In this document: positions 45,019-54,649 of the stretch, piece after piece
Layout of the letters: the number at the start of each line of letters is the position of its first letter
Numbering within the stretch: position 1 is the stretch's first letter
NCBI GenBank assembly: GCA_001898935.1
Contig: MKVT01000023.1
Span: 1-64,000, forward strand
DNA: 64,000 bases
Direction: 5' to 3'
DNA from: Paludibacter sp. 47-17
GTDB taxonomy: Bacteria > Bacteroidota > Bacteroidia > Bacteroidales > Paludibacteraceae
Notes under the pieces: model-generated
Seen by the model: the letters and a program-made list of their open reading frames with translations, nothing else
Database searches by the model: none
Told to the model about the DNA's origin: nothing
Made by a program: the position numbers and the translations under genes

Positions 45019-46359
45019 TTACTGACAAATCACGCAACCTTCGCACTTGGAAAGTTCGCCCCGCAGGCGTTTCTCCACCAGCATTTTCATCCGGTCGCGC
45101 AGGGCAAAAATGCGGATATATTCCAGCACATCGGCCATGAACGCGTTCATGAGCAGCAAGCGGGCTTCGTTGTAGGGAATCCCCCGCGAACGCATGTAGA
45201 ACAGAGCATTATCGTCGAGCTGTCCAATAGTTGCCCCGTGTGAACATTTTACATCGTCGGCAAAAATTTCCAACTGGGGCTTAGTACGCATTTTTGCGCT
45301 GGGATGGAGCAGGATGTTACGGTTGGTTTGGTACGCACGCGTTTTCTGCGCATCTTTTTCGACAAACAAACGGCCGGTGAAAGCACCTTTCGAGACATCG
45401 TCGAGCACGTACTTGAACAATTCATCCGAATGACATTCGGGCATATTGTGCAACACCGAAGTGAAATTATCCACGGTTTGATTTTTATCGGCAATCACCA
45501 TCCCGCACACTTCGGTTTCACAATGCTTACCGTTGAGCGCCACCTCGATGGTATTGCGTGTAACCCCATTATGCAGCGTAATCACATTTGAAATCACATT
45601 CGACGATGCCTGCTGATCGATGAGTAAAGTCATCAGATTGGTCATCCGGTTGTGCGTATTCTCGAGCTTGTAATGATCGTAAGTGGCATATTCGCCCACG
45701 AAAACCTCGGTTACCCGGTTGGCCAGAAAGCGAACATCGTCCTGCGTATGATCGCACACCAGCAATTGGGCTTTTGCATTCTCTTCAATAATAATCAGAT
45801 CGTGCGAATTAGCCATAAAATCGACGTCGGAACGCATGATGTTGATGAGCTGCACCGGACGGGGTAATTCCACATTCTTCGGCACATACATGAAAAAACC
45901 ATCCTGGGCAAAAGCTCCGTTGAAGGCCACCAGTCCATCGTCTTTTTTTCCACTTTGTTTTCCGTAGTAGGTTGCAACCAGCTCCGGATACTTCTCCGAA
46001 GCTTCTTTCATACTGCAAATAATCACTCCTTCGGGAAGCTCTTTGTTGCGATCGTCGGTTTCGGGATAAAAACCATCGTTCACCACGAAATACAAGAACG
46101 AATCGATACCGGGCACATCGCACTGAAAAGCCTGGTAAGGATCGACCGGAAAATCGAGGCGGCGGAAGTTCAAGCCGTAATCGACCTCCAGCGAAGGTTT
46201 CAGTTCGGTGTATTTATAATTCTCAATTTTCGTAGTCGGAAAGCCCAGTCGCGCGAAACGGGCAAAAGCCTCGTCGCGCGATGCATTCATCACCGCAGCC
46301 GCGTGCTCCTTTATCATCCCGCGATGGGCTTTGTATAAATCAATATATTGTTGTTCCAT
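45019..46359 (-). CDS. sufD: Fe-S cluster assembly protein SufD
   Basis: This 446-residue scaffold subunit has SufD features: FPTTKIENYKYTELKPSLEV near the N-terminus, a right-handed beta-helix core, and C-terminal CSHGATIGQLDDNALFYMRSRG with the conserved Cys-His pair, then IPYNEARLLLMNAF. It ends with CEGCVICQ, a cysteine-rich tail seen in Bacteroidota homologues. SufD joins SufB and the ATPase SufC in the SufBC2D complex. It is the third gene of the operon, 12 bases after sufC. Confidence 0.94.
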   Translation of the reverse strand: MEQQYIDLYKAHRGMIKEHAAAVMNASRDEAFARFARLGFPTTKIENYKYTELKPSLEVDYGLNFRRLDFPVDPYQAFQCDVPGIDSFLYFVVNDGFYPETDDRNKELPEGVIICSMKEASEKYPELVATYYGKQSGKKDDGLVAFNGAFAQDGFFMYVPKNVELPRPVQLINIMRSDVDFMANSHDLIIIEENAKAQLLVCDHTQDDVRFLANRVTEVFVGEYATYDHYKLENTHNRMTNLMTLLIDQQASSNVISNVITLHNGVTRNTIEVALNGKHCETEVCGMVIADKNQTVDNFTSVLHNMPECHSDELFKYVLDDVSKGAFTGRLFVEKDAQKTRAYQTNRNILLHPSAKMRTKPQLEIFADDVKCSHGATIGQLDDNALFYMRSRGIPYNEARLLLMNAFMADVLEYIRIFALRDRMKMLVEKRLRGELSKCEGCVICQ

Positions 46360-46371
46360 GAAATTCGGTTG

Positions 46372-47124
46372 TTAAGCTTCCACTTCCTGTTTGATCCAGT
46401 CGTAACCACGGGCTTCCAGTTCGAGTGCCAGTTCCTTGCCCCCCGATTTTACAATTTTACCATCGTACAACACATGTACGAAATCAGGAGTGATATAATC
46501 GAGCAGGCGCTGGTAATGCGTAATCACCACGGTAGCATTTTCGGGCGATTTCAGTTTATTCACGCCATTGGCCACGATGCGCAGGGCGTCGATATCGAGG
46601 CCCGAATCGGTTTCGTCGAGAATAGCCAGTTTAGGCTCCAGCATCGCCATCTGGAAAATCTCGTTTTTCTTCTTCTCTCCTCCCGAAAAGCCTTCGTTTA
46701 CAGCACGGTTGGTAAGCTTGCTGTCCATTTCCACCAGTTCCTTTTTCTCGCGCATCAGTCGCAGAAAATCGGTAGCCGAAATAGCCGGTTCGTTGCGGTA
46801 TTTACGTTGTTCGTTGATGGCCGAACGCATGAAATTCACCATACTTACCCCGGGAATTTCCACCGGATACTGAAAACTGAGGAAAATGCCTTCGTTGGCG
46901 CGTTCTTCGGGAGCCAGCTCCAATAAATCGGTGCCGTTAAATTCGATCGTACCATGGGTAACTTCAAAAGCAGGATGACCGGTAATGACCGACGACAGGG
47001 TCGATTTTCCGGAGCCATTGGGGCCCATGATGGCATGAATTTCTCCCTTGTTGATTGTGAGGCTGAGGCCTTTTAATATTTCTTTGCCATCGATGTTGGC
47101 ATGCAGATTTTTAATGACTAACAT
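46372..47124 (-). CDS. sufC: Fe-S cluster assembly ATPase SufC
   Basis: This 250-residue ABC-type ATPase has Walker [10 protein letters not shown], the signature [17 protein letters not shown], Walker [13 protein letters not shown] and H-loop [13 protein letters not shown]. All catalytic residues are present. It drives structural change in SufBC2D during cluster assembly. Confidence 0.96.
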   Translation of the reverse strand: MLVIKNLHANIDGKEILKGLSLTINKGEIHAIMGPNGSGKSTLSSVITGHPAFEVTHGTIEFNGTDLLELAPEERANEGIFLSFQYPVEIPGVSMVNFMRSAINEQRKYRNEPAISATDFLRLMREKKELVEMDSKLTNRAVNEGFSGGEKKKNEIFQMAMLEPKLAILDETDSGLDIDALRIVANGVNKLKSPENATVVITHYQRLLDYITPDFVHVLYDGKIVKSGGKELALELEARGYDWIKQEVEA

Positions 47125-47157
47125 TGTATCGTTTATTTTTTATTATTCTTTATGAGA

Positions 47158-48594
47158 TTAACCTACCGAACCTTCCAGGGTGATCTGTAATAGTTTCTGC
47201 GCTTCGACTGCAAATTCCATGGGCAGCTTGTCCACCACTTCCTTGGCATAACCGTTCACTATTAACCCTACTGCGTCTTCGGTCGAAATACCCCTTTGGT
47301 TGCAATAGAAAATCTGATCTTCCGAGATTTTCGATGTCGTAGCTTCGTGTTCAACAACGGCCGTTTCGTTGTTCACTTCCATGTAAGGAAAGGTGTGTGC
47401 ACCACATTTATCGCCCAGCAGCAAGCTATCGCATTGCGAGAAGTTACGTGCATTTTCGGCTTTGGCACCCACCCGCACCAATCCGCGGTAACTGTTGTGG
47501 CTCACGCCGGCCGAGATACCTTTCGACAAAATATGGGAGCTGGTATTTTTTCCAAGATGAATCATTTTGGTCCCTGTATCGGCCTGCTGATGATTGTTGG
47601 TTACCGCCACCGAATAAAATTCGGCCGACGAGTTGTCGCCCTGCAGCACGCAGGAAGGATACTTCCAGGTAATGGCCGATCCGGTTTCCACCTGGGTCCA
47701 GGAGATATGCGACCCATCGCCCTTGCAAATCCCGCGTTTGGTAACGAAATTATAAATACCGCCCTTCCCGTTTTTATCGCCGGGATACCAGTTCTGAACG
47801 GTAGAGTACTTCACCTGCGCATTCTTCATCGCTATGATCTCCACGATAGCTGCATGCAACTGGTTTTCATCGCGTTGAGGGGCCGTACACCCTTCGAGGT
47901 ACGACACATAACTGTCGTCGTCGGCAACGATAAGCGTACGTTCGAACTGGCCGGTATTCACCGCGTTGATCCGGAAATACGTGGAAAGTTCCATCGGGCA
48001 GCGCACTCCTTTAGGGATGTACACAAAGGAACCGTCGCTGAACACCGCGCTGTTGAGCGCCGCGAAAAAATTGTCGGTATAAGGCACCACCGATGCCATG
48101 TACTTCTGAACCAAATCGGGATGATGCTCCACCGCTTCGCTAAAGGAACAAAAGATAATACCCATTTCGGCCAGGGTTTCCTTGAAAGTGGTCTTCACCG
48201 ACACCGAGTCCATCACCGCATCCACAGCAATGCCGCTGAGCGCTTTCTGTTCCTCGAGCGGAATACCCAGCCTATCGAAGGTTTTCAACAATTCCGGATC
48301 CACCTCATCGAGGCTTTTCGGAGCATTTTTACGGGGAGCCGCGAAATAGGAAATCGACTGGTAATCGATTTCGGGAATGGTAAGATTGGCCCATGTGGGC
48401 ATTTTGAGGGTTTGCCAGTGACGGAAAGCCTTCAGGCGGAACTCCAGCATCCATTCCGGTTCGTTTTTCTTCGCCGAAATGATCCGTACCACCTCTTCGT
48501 TGATTCCAACAGGAATTACCTCCGTTTCGATATCGGTGGTAAAGCCGTATTTATATTCGCTTTGGGTTACTTCGTGTATAATTGCGTCTGACAT
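47158..48594 (-). CDS. sufB: Fe-S cluster assembly protein SufB
   Basis: The 478-residue scaffold has [78 protein letters not shown], and a C-terminal [20 protein letters not shown] with the conserved Glu and Cys residues. It is first in the sufBCD operon; sufS and sufE are not in the window. A full -7 promoter match precedes it. Confidence 0.95.
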   Translation of the reverse strand: MSDAIIHEVTQSEYKYGFTTDIETEVIPVGINEEVVRIISAKKNEPEWMLEFRLKAFRHWQTLKMPTWANLTIPEIDYQSISYFAAPRKNAPKSLDEVDPELLKTFDRLGIPLEEQKALSGIAVDAVMDSVSVKTTFKETLAEMGIIFCSFSEAVEHHPDLVQKYMASVVPYTDNFFAALNSAVFSDGSFVYIPKGVRCPMELSTYFRINAVNTGQFERTLIVADDDSYVSYLEGCTAPQRDENQLHAAIVEIIAMKNAQVKYSTVQNWYPGDKNGKGGIYNFVTKRGICKGDGSHISWTQVETGSAITWKYPSCVLQGDNSSAEFYSVAVTNNHQQADTGTKMIHLGKNTSSHILSKGISAGVSHNSYRGLVRVGAKAENARNFSQCDSLLLGDKCGAHTFPYMEVNNETAVVEHEATTSKISEDQIFYCNQRGISTEDAVGLIVNGYAKEVVDKLPMEFAVEAQKLLQITLEGSVG

Positions 48595-48618
48595 ATTCTA
48601 TATTAAAAATTGGGGCTG

Positions 48619-48626
48619 CAAAATTA
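48619..48626 (-). promoter_or_regulatory. -7 promoter element of sufBCD
   Basis: The minus strand reads TAATTTTG (full TAnnTTTG match), followed by CAG, 25 bases before the sufB ATG. Confidence 0.65.
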
Positions 48627-48812
48627 CTAAAATTCAAGCAAGTACCGAAATAACGCAGAAGCAGGAGGTTTTGTTTACCCTTAAAGTTAATTTATATTAA
48701 TATTAGGATTGCGCGGCGGAATTCATTAAACACGCCGGAGGGCTGCCGCCAGGGGGCCGTACGTACATTCCCCCAGCCGGCAACCGACTTGTTGCGTACC
48801 TGTTATGACTTT

Positions 48813-51437
48813 TTACTGCACCATTAATCTGGCTGTAAAAACAGCGGTAGTTGCTGAATTCACAACCTGCAACAGATATACTCCCGACTGTAACTCTCCC
48901 CGGTCGAGCACCGTGGTCGATTGGGTAAGCCGCTCGCTGCGAATCCTTTTTCCGCTGAGGTCGCGCAGAATCAGTTCACACCCAGCGTCGATCGGCAGAT
49001 TCGGCAATTGCACCACAAACTGCCCGGTAACGGGCTGCGGATACACCTGCATCGACTGGCCGGTGAACTCCCGAACAGCGGTAGGAACCGGACAGGTGGC
49101 CGGCTTGACCGTAAATTTAGTGCCCGATGGCGCATCGTATTCGTAACAGGTGGTTTTCGTTACTCCGTTGATATCCACCGATTGCGGTGTTCCGTTATTG
49201 CTGAAAATAACGTTCACCGTGCGTACCGGCTGCTCGAAGGTGTAACTGAACCATCCATTGCCGGTGTCGGTCATGGCCATTCCCGGCCAGGCGCCGAACA
49301 AATTCCCGCCGGCATTCCAGGCCCACAGCTTGACGCCGGCGCCCGTCCAGCCGGCCGGCCGCTTAAACGACACTGTAATAGGCTCTCCATCGGGATCGCC
49401 CGGATCGGTGCCGGCACCTTCGCCCACGTACACATGCTGAATCGGCGTACGGAACACATTCCCCTTACTATCGGTTGCTTCTACGTAATAGTCGATCAGC
49501 ACATCGTTGTACCTCTTAATTTCGGCATAGCACAAATCGGCCTTCGCTACCGGCAGGATAAAGAAATTCAATTCGCCGTCGTTCGTGGGGTCGGGAGCCA
49601 TCGCCCGACGGGTCATGGGCAGCTCCTGCCAGGCGCCCACTTCAGCCCCGCCGGCGTAGGTATCGTTCTCGATACTTTCTATGGGATTCCACCCGTCGTT
49701 GTCGATGCGGTATTTCAGGTTTACGCTTGCCAGTCCGCTCACATCGTAGGCATACGTCCACACATGAAAATCCGGCGAAGTATTCACCTGCCGGTAACCG
49801 GTGAGCGGACCGAAACCGATGCCTCCTGGATTGTACGGAAAGCGCTGCGGAATAAACACCGACGGTGCGGTGCGGTCGATACCCGGATGGGCCGTGATTA
49901 CACGATTGGCATAATCGATCGCGATATTGCCGGTCATCGAGGGCTTAACCTCCATATCTTCGGCTTTCCCGTAATACATAAACCCTGAATTGAGTCCGCC
50001 GAAATAGAAATGCCAGGCTTTTTCGGCATCGGTAGCCGCGCTCCCTCCTTCGGCCACGTACTGCATCCGCAGGGCGCCTCCTTCCAGGTCTTCGGCCATG
50101 GTCACATAATTTTCGGTAGCGGTTATCACTGCCCAATTGCGCACATCTTCGGTCCATCCATCGGGATTGAAGCGGTACGAAGATTGGCTGTACAAGGGCC
50201 ACAACCAATTGATAAACTGCGGATGCCCCCAGTCGCTGTCGGCATTCACCCAGGCGCCATCTTCCACTCTTGCTATGGCATCGGCAGGCACGGGATGGTC
50301 GTCGAGAAATTGCTGGATGGTAGTAGGCCGGTAGCCCCTGGAAGCTGCATCGGCAGTAAATCCGGGCACAGCCTCGCTGTAGTACGAAAATCCGCCACCC
50401 CAGGCATTATCGCCATCGTGGGCCAGGAGCAAAATCGAAGGCCGGCCGGCAGAGCTGTAAGGTTCGATTTTCGATTGCACCTCGCCGGCATCGGCTCCGC
50501 TGTAGCCATCGATATAACTGAAATAATTACACATCGGCACCACGTCGATTTTGTAAGCCGTTCCGGTCGACGGATCGACGTATTGAGCCTTGTGCGCCTG
50601 GTAACTATAAGGCACCGCCAGGCGAGAGCCGCGTCCGTCGATAGCGCCTTCGAACCAGTTGATCCCTTTCGCCGGCACCTGATCGGCACGATTGGGAGCA
50701 TCGATATTCCCGTTAATATTATACGGATGAACGTAGTCGGAAAGTGTTCGGGCCAGGTGGCTGTTGGGCACCACCGACCATTCGATACCGCATTCGACCA
50801 GGGTTTTAATGATCCGTTCGGAGAAAGCAGCTTCGGCCGGCCAGTAGCCTCTGGAGCTGTGTCCATAATATTTCTGCGTAGTATACTGATGAGCTTTCAG
50901 CTGCATCTTCAGGGTTCGTTCGCTCACCAGGGGCGACAGAGCATGATCCCAGGTGAAAGCCACCACATCGAGGCGCGGATATCCGCCGGAGGTTTTCCAC
51001 CCGATGGCTTCCCGGTAAGCATTCATCCATCCCGAACCGTAGCCCCACTGGCCTTTAGCGCCCAGCGACCGGATATTCTCCATCAAGCCCGCCGACATAC
51101 TCAACTGCGCTCCCGCATCAGGCCGATTGCGGATGCTGCTTACCGCGTTGCGGGGTGCCGTCTGGTAGGCATTCACCCGGTCGGCCTTCGAGAAGATCTC
51201 TTCCAGGTTATTGGTAGGATGTGCTGCCGTACTACCGGGATACCGGTTGGCGCCCGACATTTTCAGCCGGTGCGACTCCTCGGCAAACTGCTTGCTATCG
51301 GTCTTATCCTTACTTTTATCGGCCCAGTACACCGGCTGGTCCATGTGCCAAAGATAAGTGGTATAAATTTTCTGAGCGTTGAACACGGGCACCACCAACC
51401 CAAAAAGAAGCAACAGGAAAATCGATTTTATTTGCAT
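48813..51437 (-). CDS. T9SS-secreted GH57-like glycosidase with starch-binding module
   Basis: This 874-residue protein has a signal peptide (FLLLLFGLVVPVFNA). The N-terminal domain is GH57-like (TTYLWHMDQPVYW, RGYWPAEAAFSERII with a nucleophile candidate Glu, LLLAHDGDNAWGGG with the acid Asp region). A further beta domain follows. Then comes a CBM25/26-type starch-binding module (VSFKRPAGWTGAGVKLWAWN, FGAWPGMAMTDTGNGWFSY). The T9SS type A tail comprises MQVYPQPVTGQFVVQL, LRDLSGKRIRSE and SGVYLLQVV. It is probably a cell-surface alpha-glucan-active enzyme. The upstream gene's terminator abuts its promoter. Confidence 0.85.
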   Translation of the reverse strand: MQIKSIFLLLLFGLVVPVFNAQKIYTTYLWHMDQPVYWADKSKDKTDSKQFAEESHRLKMSGANRYPGSTAAHPTNNLEEIFSKADRVNAYQTAPRNAVSSIRNRPDAGAQLSMSAGLMENIRSLGAKGQWGYGSGWMNAYREAIGWKTSGGYPRLDVVAFTWDHALSPLVSERTLKMQLKAHQYTTQKYYGHSSRGYWPAEAAFSERIIKTLVECGIEWSVVPNSHLARTLSDYVHPYNINGNIDAPNRADQVPAKGINWFEGAIDGRGSRLAVPYSYQAHKAQYVDPSTGTAYKIDVVPMCNYFSYIDGYSGADAGEVQSKIEPYSSAGRPSILLLAHDGDNAWGGGFSYYSEAVPGFTADAASRGYRPTTIQQFLDDHPVPADAIARVEDGAWVNADSDWGHPQFINWLWPLYSQSSYRFNPDGWTEDVRNWAVITATENYVTMAEDLEGGALRMQYVAEGGSAATDAEKAWHFYFGGLNSGFMYYGKAEDMEVKPSMTGNIAIDYANRVITAHPGIDRTAPSVFIPQRFPYNPGGIGFGPLTGYRQVNTSPDFHVWTYAYDVSGLASVNLKYRIDNDGWNPIESIENDTYAGGAEVGAWQELPMTRRAMAPDPTNDGELNFFILPVAKADLCYAEIKRYNDVLIDYYVEATDSKGNVFRTPIQHVYVGEGAGTDPGDPDGEPITVSFKRPAGWTGAGVKLWAWNAGGNLFGAWPGMAMTDTGNGWFSYTFEQPVRTVNVIFSNNGTPQSVDINGVTKTTCYEYDAPSGTKFTVKPATCPVPTAVREFTGQSMQVYPQPVTGQFVVQLPNLPIDAGCELILRDLSGKRIRSERLTQSTTVLDRGELQSGVYLLQVVNSATTAVFTARLMVQ

Positions 51438-51460
51438 AGGTATCTACAATCAGTTGACCG

Positions 51461-51468
51461 CAAAGAAA
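51461..51468 (-). promoter_or_regulatory. -7-like promoter element of the GH57-like gene
   Basis: TTTCTTTG on the minus strand, 24 bases before the ATG; third copy of the octamer that also precedes both GH2 genes. It lies within the T-run end of the upstream terminator. Confidence 0.5.
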
Positions 51469-51506
51469 AAACTTCCCCGGCAAATCGACGGGTAGTTGCC
51501 GGGGAA
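51466..51506 (-). terminator. Terminator of the carboxypeptidase-regulatory-domain gene
   Basis: Arms ttccccggcaa (51473-51483) and ttgccggggaa (51496-51506) form a perfect 11-base-pair stem with a 12-base loop. On the minus strand the stem is followed by GTTTTTTC, a typical intrinsic terminator about 33 bases after the upstream gene's stop. Confidence 0.9.
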
Positions 51507-51538
51507 AACTTCAATTTAACACTGCAAACGTTTGTAAA

Positions 51539-52768
51539 TTAGTTCTTTTCAACCTCTTTCCTTATCTTACGGATCGCTGCTTCGATGGGTTTATCGGGTT
51601 CAATTACATTATAAGGTCCCCAGAAGCCTGGATCGCCGAAACCATCGGCGGCGTCGCTGATGATCACATCCGATCGCAACCGGTCGCGGAAGCGGATTGC
51701 CTTGTTGTCGCTGCTTTGTTCACGGTCGGTAACTGCCATTTCGAGGGTGCTGTAGTAAAAAGTATGGAACAATTTACGTTTCCAGTTGATTTTCATTCCC
51801 AGTTCAATACGGCTGTAACCATAGTACCATTTGCCGTCCTTCTCGATATAATCGATGCGATAATCGGCCTGAATGGGAGTCACTTCGGCATTAAACGGTT
51901 TCTTGCGGATAAACAGGCGCACCACATCGTCGCGGCGCGTAAGATCGAGACTGAAAACCGCCGACTTAAGCGCCATATTCCGGGCATCGATATACAGTTT
52001 GCCGGCATACAATGGTTCGTCGGTGTACTGAACATGCTCGAAATCGACCACATACACCATTCGCTGGTCCATGTATTCTACCTTGTTGAACCGAAACCGG
52101 TAGTTGTCGAATACCCGGTCGGTGAATAAAATCTGCGGGTTTTTCATCACATCGAGGTAAAGCGAGTTGTACGGACCGCCCATCAGTTTGAATACCAGGG
52201 TATCGAGACGGGTATAGTCGGTTTGTTTCCTGGCTTTATACAGTCGCGCCGCATCGTATTTGTACGATGTGTAGGGCTGCTTCTGAATGTCGACAACCGC
52301 TTCGGCCAGACTTACATACGTACGACCTTTGCGGATCGACTCACGGTAAAAAGCCGTCATCAACATTTCCTGCTCCGGATAATTCTGTTCAACCCGTTCG
52401 AGCATCACTCTTACCAGGTCCGACCCGTCCTGCGTCAGCACATCGATCTGAGGCAACTGGAACGCAACCTGCGTCATCCTTACCGCACCTTTCGATTGCT
52501 CCAGCTCGCGCACGCTCAGCTTACGCTCCATGTAGCCCAGAAAACGAAATACCAGAAGGGCGTCGTCGCCGGCCAGTTTGAGCGAAAATTCGCCTTCGTT
52601 GTTGGTTACTGTGGCGATATGAGTTCCATCGACCAGCACATTACAATACACCAACGGGCTGCCGCTCACGGCGTCGGTCACTCTTCCCTTCACCTCATTG
52701 AGGGCGGATTGGGCGGTAAGACCGGGTAGTGCCAGCACTGAAAAAAGAATGAACAGTAGCGTTTTCAT
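51539..52768 (-). CDS. Carboxypeptidase-regulatory-like domain protein
   Basis: This 409-residue protein has a signal peptide (LLFILFSVLALPGLTA). The N-terminal CarboxypepD_reg-like beta-sandwich (EVKGRVTDAVSGSPLVYCNV, TVTNNEGEFSLKL, FRFLGYMERKLSV) spans residues 24-120. A long C-terminal domain of beta-strands (YRIDYIEKDGKWYYGYSRIE) is shared by many uncharacterised Bacteroidota envelope proteins. The N-terminal fold is the same as in SusC-like receptors, but no plug or barrel follows. Function unknown. It is divergent from tatA and has its own terminator. Confidence 0.8.
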   Translation of the reverse strand: MKTLLFILFSVLALPGLTAQSALNEVKGRVTDAVSGSPLVYCNVLVDGTHIATVTNNEGEFSLKLAGDDALLVFRFLGYMERKLSVRELEQSKGAVRMTQVAFQLPQIDVLTQDGSDLVRVMLERVEQNYPEQEMLMTAFYRESIRKGRTYVSLAEAVVDIQKQPYTSYKYDAARLYKARKQTDYTRLDTLVFKLMGGPYNSLYLDVMKNPQILFTDRVFDNYRFRFNKVEYMDQRMVYVVDFEHVQYTDEPLYAGKLYIDARNMALKSAVFSLDLTRRDDVVRLFIRKKPFNAEVTPIQADYRIDYIEKDGKWYYGYSRIELGMKINWKRKLFHTFYYSTLEMAVTDREQSSDNKAIRFRDRLRSDVIISDAADGFGDPGFWGPYNVIEPDKPIEAAIRKIRKEVEKN

Positions 52769-52892
52769 GTTTTTATGATTTGATATTCAGCACTATAACA
52801 AAAATATTGACGATTTGTTTACAGCAATTCGGTGATCAACTTGAGGGCATAAATATATGAAAAATAAATTTTCAACTTCTCATAAAAAAATG

Positions 52893-52900
52893 TATTTTTG
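52893..52900 (+). promoter_or_regulatory. -7 promoter element of tatAC
   Basis: TATTTTTG, a full TAnnTTTG match, 27 bases before the tatA ATG. Confidence 0.65.
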
Positions 52901-52901
52901 T

Positions 52902-52921
52902 AATCGAATTTAAATTCGATT
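52902..52921. promoter_or_regulatory. 20-base perfect palindrome in the tatA leader
   Basis: aatcgaattt (52902-52911) and aaattcgatt (52912-52921) are exact reverse complements with no spacer. The site sits between the -7 element and the start codon, where a bound repressor would block transcription of tatAC. Confidence 0.6.
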
Positions 52922-52927
52922 TGAATC

Positions 52928-53125
52928 ATGATAAACAGCATTTTACTTTTCGCGTTGGGAACCCCCGAGATTATCTTAATTGCCCTGGTTGTACTGCTCA
53001 TTTTTGGAGGTAAGAAAATTCCAGAACTGATGCGTGGTATTGGTAAAGGAGTCAACCAGTTTAAAAAAGGCATGAAGGATCTCGACGATGAAATTAAGGA
53101 CGGGGTGGACGATACAAAGAAATAA
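52928..53125 (+). CDS. tatA: Twin-arginine translocase subunit TatA
   Basis: The 65-residue protein has an N-terminal membrane helix (GTPEIILIALVVLLIFGGKK) followed by an amphipathic helix with the FGxxKIPEL-type hinge (FGGKKIPELMRGIGKGVNQF) and an acidic tail. It is the pore-forming component of the Tat system. A separate TatB is not present here, so TatA may serve both functions as in minimal TatAC systems. It is coupled to tatC 17 bases downstream. Confidence 0.93.
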   Translation: MINSILLFALGTPEIILIALVVLLIFGGKKIPELMRGIGKGVNQFKKGMKDLDDEIKDGVDDTKK

Positions 53126-53142
53126 ATCCCTGAAAAAGAGGC

Positions 53143-53940
53143 ATGCAGGAAGAAGTTGAAGAAAAAGCGCTTTCGTTCTGGGAGCATCTTGAGGTACTAC
53201 GGTGGACCCTCATTCGCATTATTCTGGCGATGGTGGTGGCTGTGGGTGCCATCTTTTCCTTCAAGGAGTTCGTGTTTACCGATATCGTTTTCGCACCCCT
53301 TAATTCCGACTTTATTTTTTACCGGTGGCTGTGTCGACTGGCCTCGCTGGTGAATATTCCCGAAATTTGCCCCGGCGATTTTCAGCTTGAGCTCATCAAT
53401 ATCAACCTTGCGGGACAATTCATGGCCCATATCGGAGCGTCCTTCAGCCTGGGTCTGATTCTGGTGGTGCCCTATATCCTGTTCGAAATCTGGCGTTTCA
53501 TCTACCCGGCCCTGTATCCGAACGAGAAACGGCATATCGGAGCCATCTTTTCGTCGGCTTCGTTCCTCTTCTACGCCGGAGTAGCCACCGCTTACCTGCT
53601 CATTTTTCCTCTTACGGTCCGCTTCCTCGGCTCCTACGAAATTTCGTCGCTGGTACCCAATCAGATATCGGTACAGTCGTACCTCGGAACACTGTATATC
53701 CTCATCTTCAGCCTGGGTATTATGTTCGAAATGCCTGTTTTGGCCTACATGCTATCGCGCATGGGCCTCATTCATAAACAGCTGCTTAAATCGGTCCGCT
53801 CCTACGCCCTGGTCATCCTCATGATCCTGGCCGCCCTCATCACCCCTACTACCGATCCGTTCACGCTTATTATTGTTGTACTTCCCTTATACGTACTGTA
53901 TGAAATAAGTATCATCGTATGTCGTGAAAAGGAAATTTAA
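53143..53940 (+). CDS. tatC: Twin-arginine translocase subunit TatC
   Basis: This 265-residue receptor subunit has about six helices. Conserved features are FWEHLEVLRWTLIRI at the N-terminus and the FEIWRFIYPALYPNEKRHIG loop. Helices 4-6 contain FEMPVLAYMLSRMGLI and ITPTTDPFTLIIVVLPLYVLYE. It recognises the RR motif of Tat substrates; the TPR protein at 6085-7587 carries such a signal. Confidence 0.94.
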   Translation: MQEEVEEKALSFWEHLEVLRWTLIRIILAMVVAVGAIFSFKEFVFTDIVFAPLNSDFIFYRWLCRLASLVNIPEICPGDFQLELININLAGQFMAHIGASFSLGLILVVPYILFEIWRFIYPALYPNEKRHIGAIFSSASFLFYAGVATAYLLIFPLTVRFLGSYEISSLVPNQISVQSYLGTLYILIFSLGIMFEMPVLAYMLSRMGLIHKQLLKSVRSYALVILMILAALITPTTDPFTLIIVVLPLYVLYEISIIVCREKEI

Positions 53941-53985
53941 TTCGTTTTTTCACAAAATAAAGGTCGAAATTTCACAAAAAAGGAA

Positions 53986-53993
53986 TACATTTG
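53986..53993 (+). promoter_or_regulatory. -7 promoter element upstream of the Bor-like lipoprotein
   Basis: TACATTTG followed by CA, a full TAnnTTTG match. It implies a leader of roughly 110 bases before the ATG at 54112, with no riboswitch that I recognise. Confidence 0.6.
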
Positions 53994-54111
53994 CAATTCA
54001 GTATTCAGATTTGTTAAAACACTGTTCTCCCATGTTTACACGTACATCATTTTAACTGCATAAGGGAAAACCGAAGCCCTCTTCAAGTAGGTAAAAGTAA
54101 AAATTTGTCGT

Positions 54112-54405
54112 ATGAAAAAATTCATTCTAAAATCGATGTTGGTACTGGCTGTCGCAGTTACATTTACATCATGTTACACCGTTACGGCCACTATTGGCGA
54201 AGGTCCTAAAACAGGGGTTGAAGTACGGAAAGCGAATCATTTTCTGATTGCCGGACTCGTTCCCATCGCCACAGCCGATGTGAAAGAAATGGCCGGTGAT
54301 GCCAAAAATTATTCGATTACCGTGACTCACAGTTTTGTCGATGGATTGCTCGCAGCGATTACCGGCGGACTGTACACTCCCACCACCACCATTGTACGTA
54401 AATAA
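54112..54405 (+). CDS. Bor-like small lipoprotein
   Basis: The 97-residue lipoprotein (MLVLAVAVTFTSC, Cys21) has a mature part (TVTATIGEGPKTG, KANHFLIAGLVPIATADV, FVDGLLAAITGGLYTPTT) resembling the Bor/Iss family of phage-related surface lipoproteins, which are linked to serum resistance in enterobacteria. In Bacteroidota such proteins are chromosomal and of unknown role. It is first in a three-gene unit ending at 55134. Confidence 0.7.
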   Translation: MKKFILKSMLVLAVAVTFTSCYTVTATIGEGPKTGVEVRKANHFLIAGLVPIATADVKEMAGDAKNYSITVTHSFVDGLLAAITGGLYTPTTTIVRK

Positions 54406-54460
54406 ATAAGTAAGGAGGGGGAGGAGCTCGTTTTCTCCCCTGCCCCGGCACATTCAAACA

Positions 54461-54649
54461 ATGAACATCATCCGCAAACTACTCGGGGGTATACTGATGC
54501 TCTACTCCGGGTATTTATTAATAAGATGCCTAATCGTTTTTAAAAACTTGACCGAATATGGCTCCGGTGTACTGGTTGGCGCGCTGCTGATCATGGCACT
54601 GGGAATATTTCTTTTTTTCTACACTCCAAAAACTTTTAAAAAAAAATGA
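54461..54649 (+). CDS. Small two-helix membrane protein
   Basis: The 62-residue protein has helices LLGGILMLYSGYLLIRCLIV and SGVLVGALLIMALGIFLFFY, with a basic tail (TPKTFKKK). Its last 4 bases overlap the start of the next gene (ATGA), a sign of coupling. No family recognised. Confidence 0.65.
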   Translation: MNIIRKLLGGILMLYSGYLLIRCLIVFKNLTEYGSGVLVGALLIMALGIFLFFYTPKTFKKK

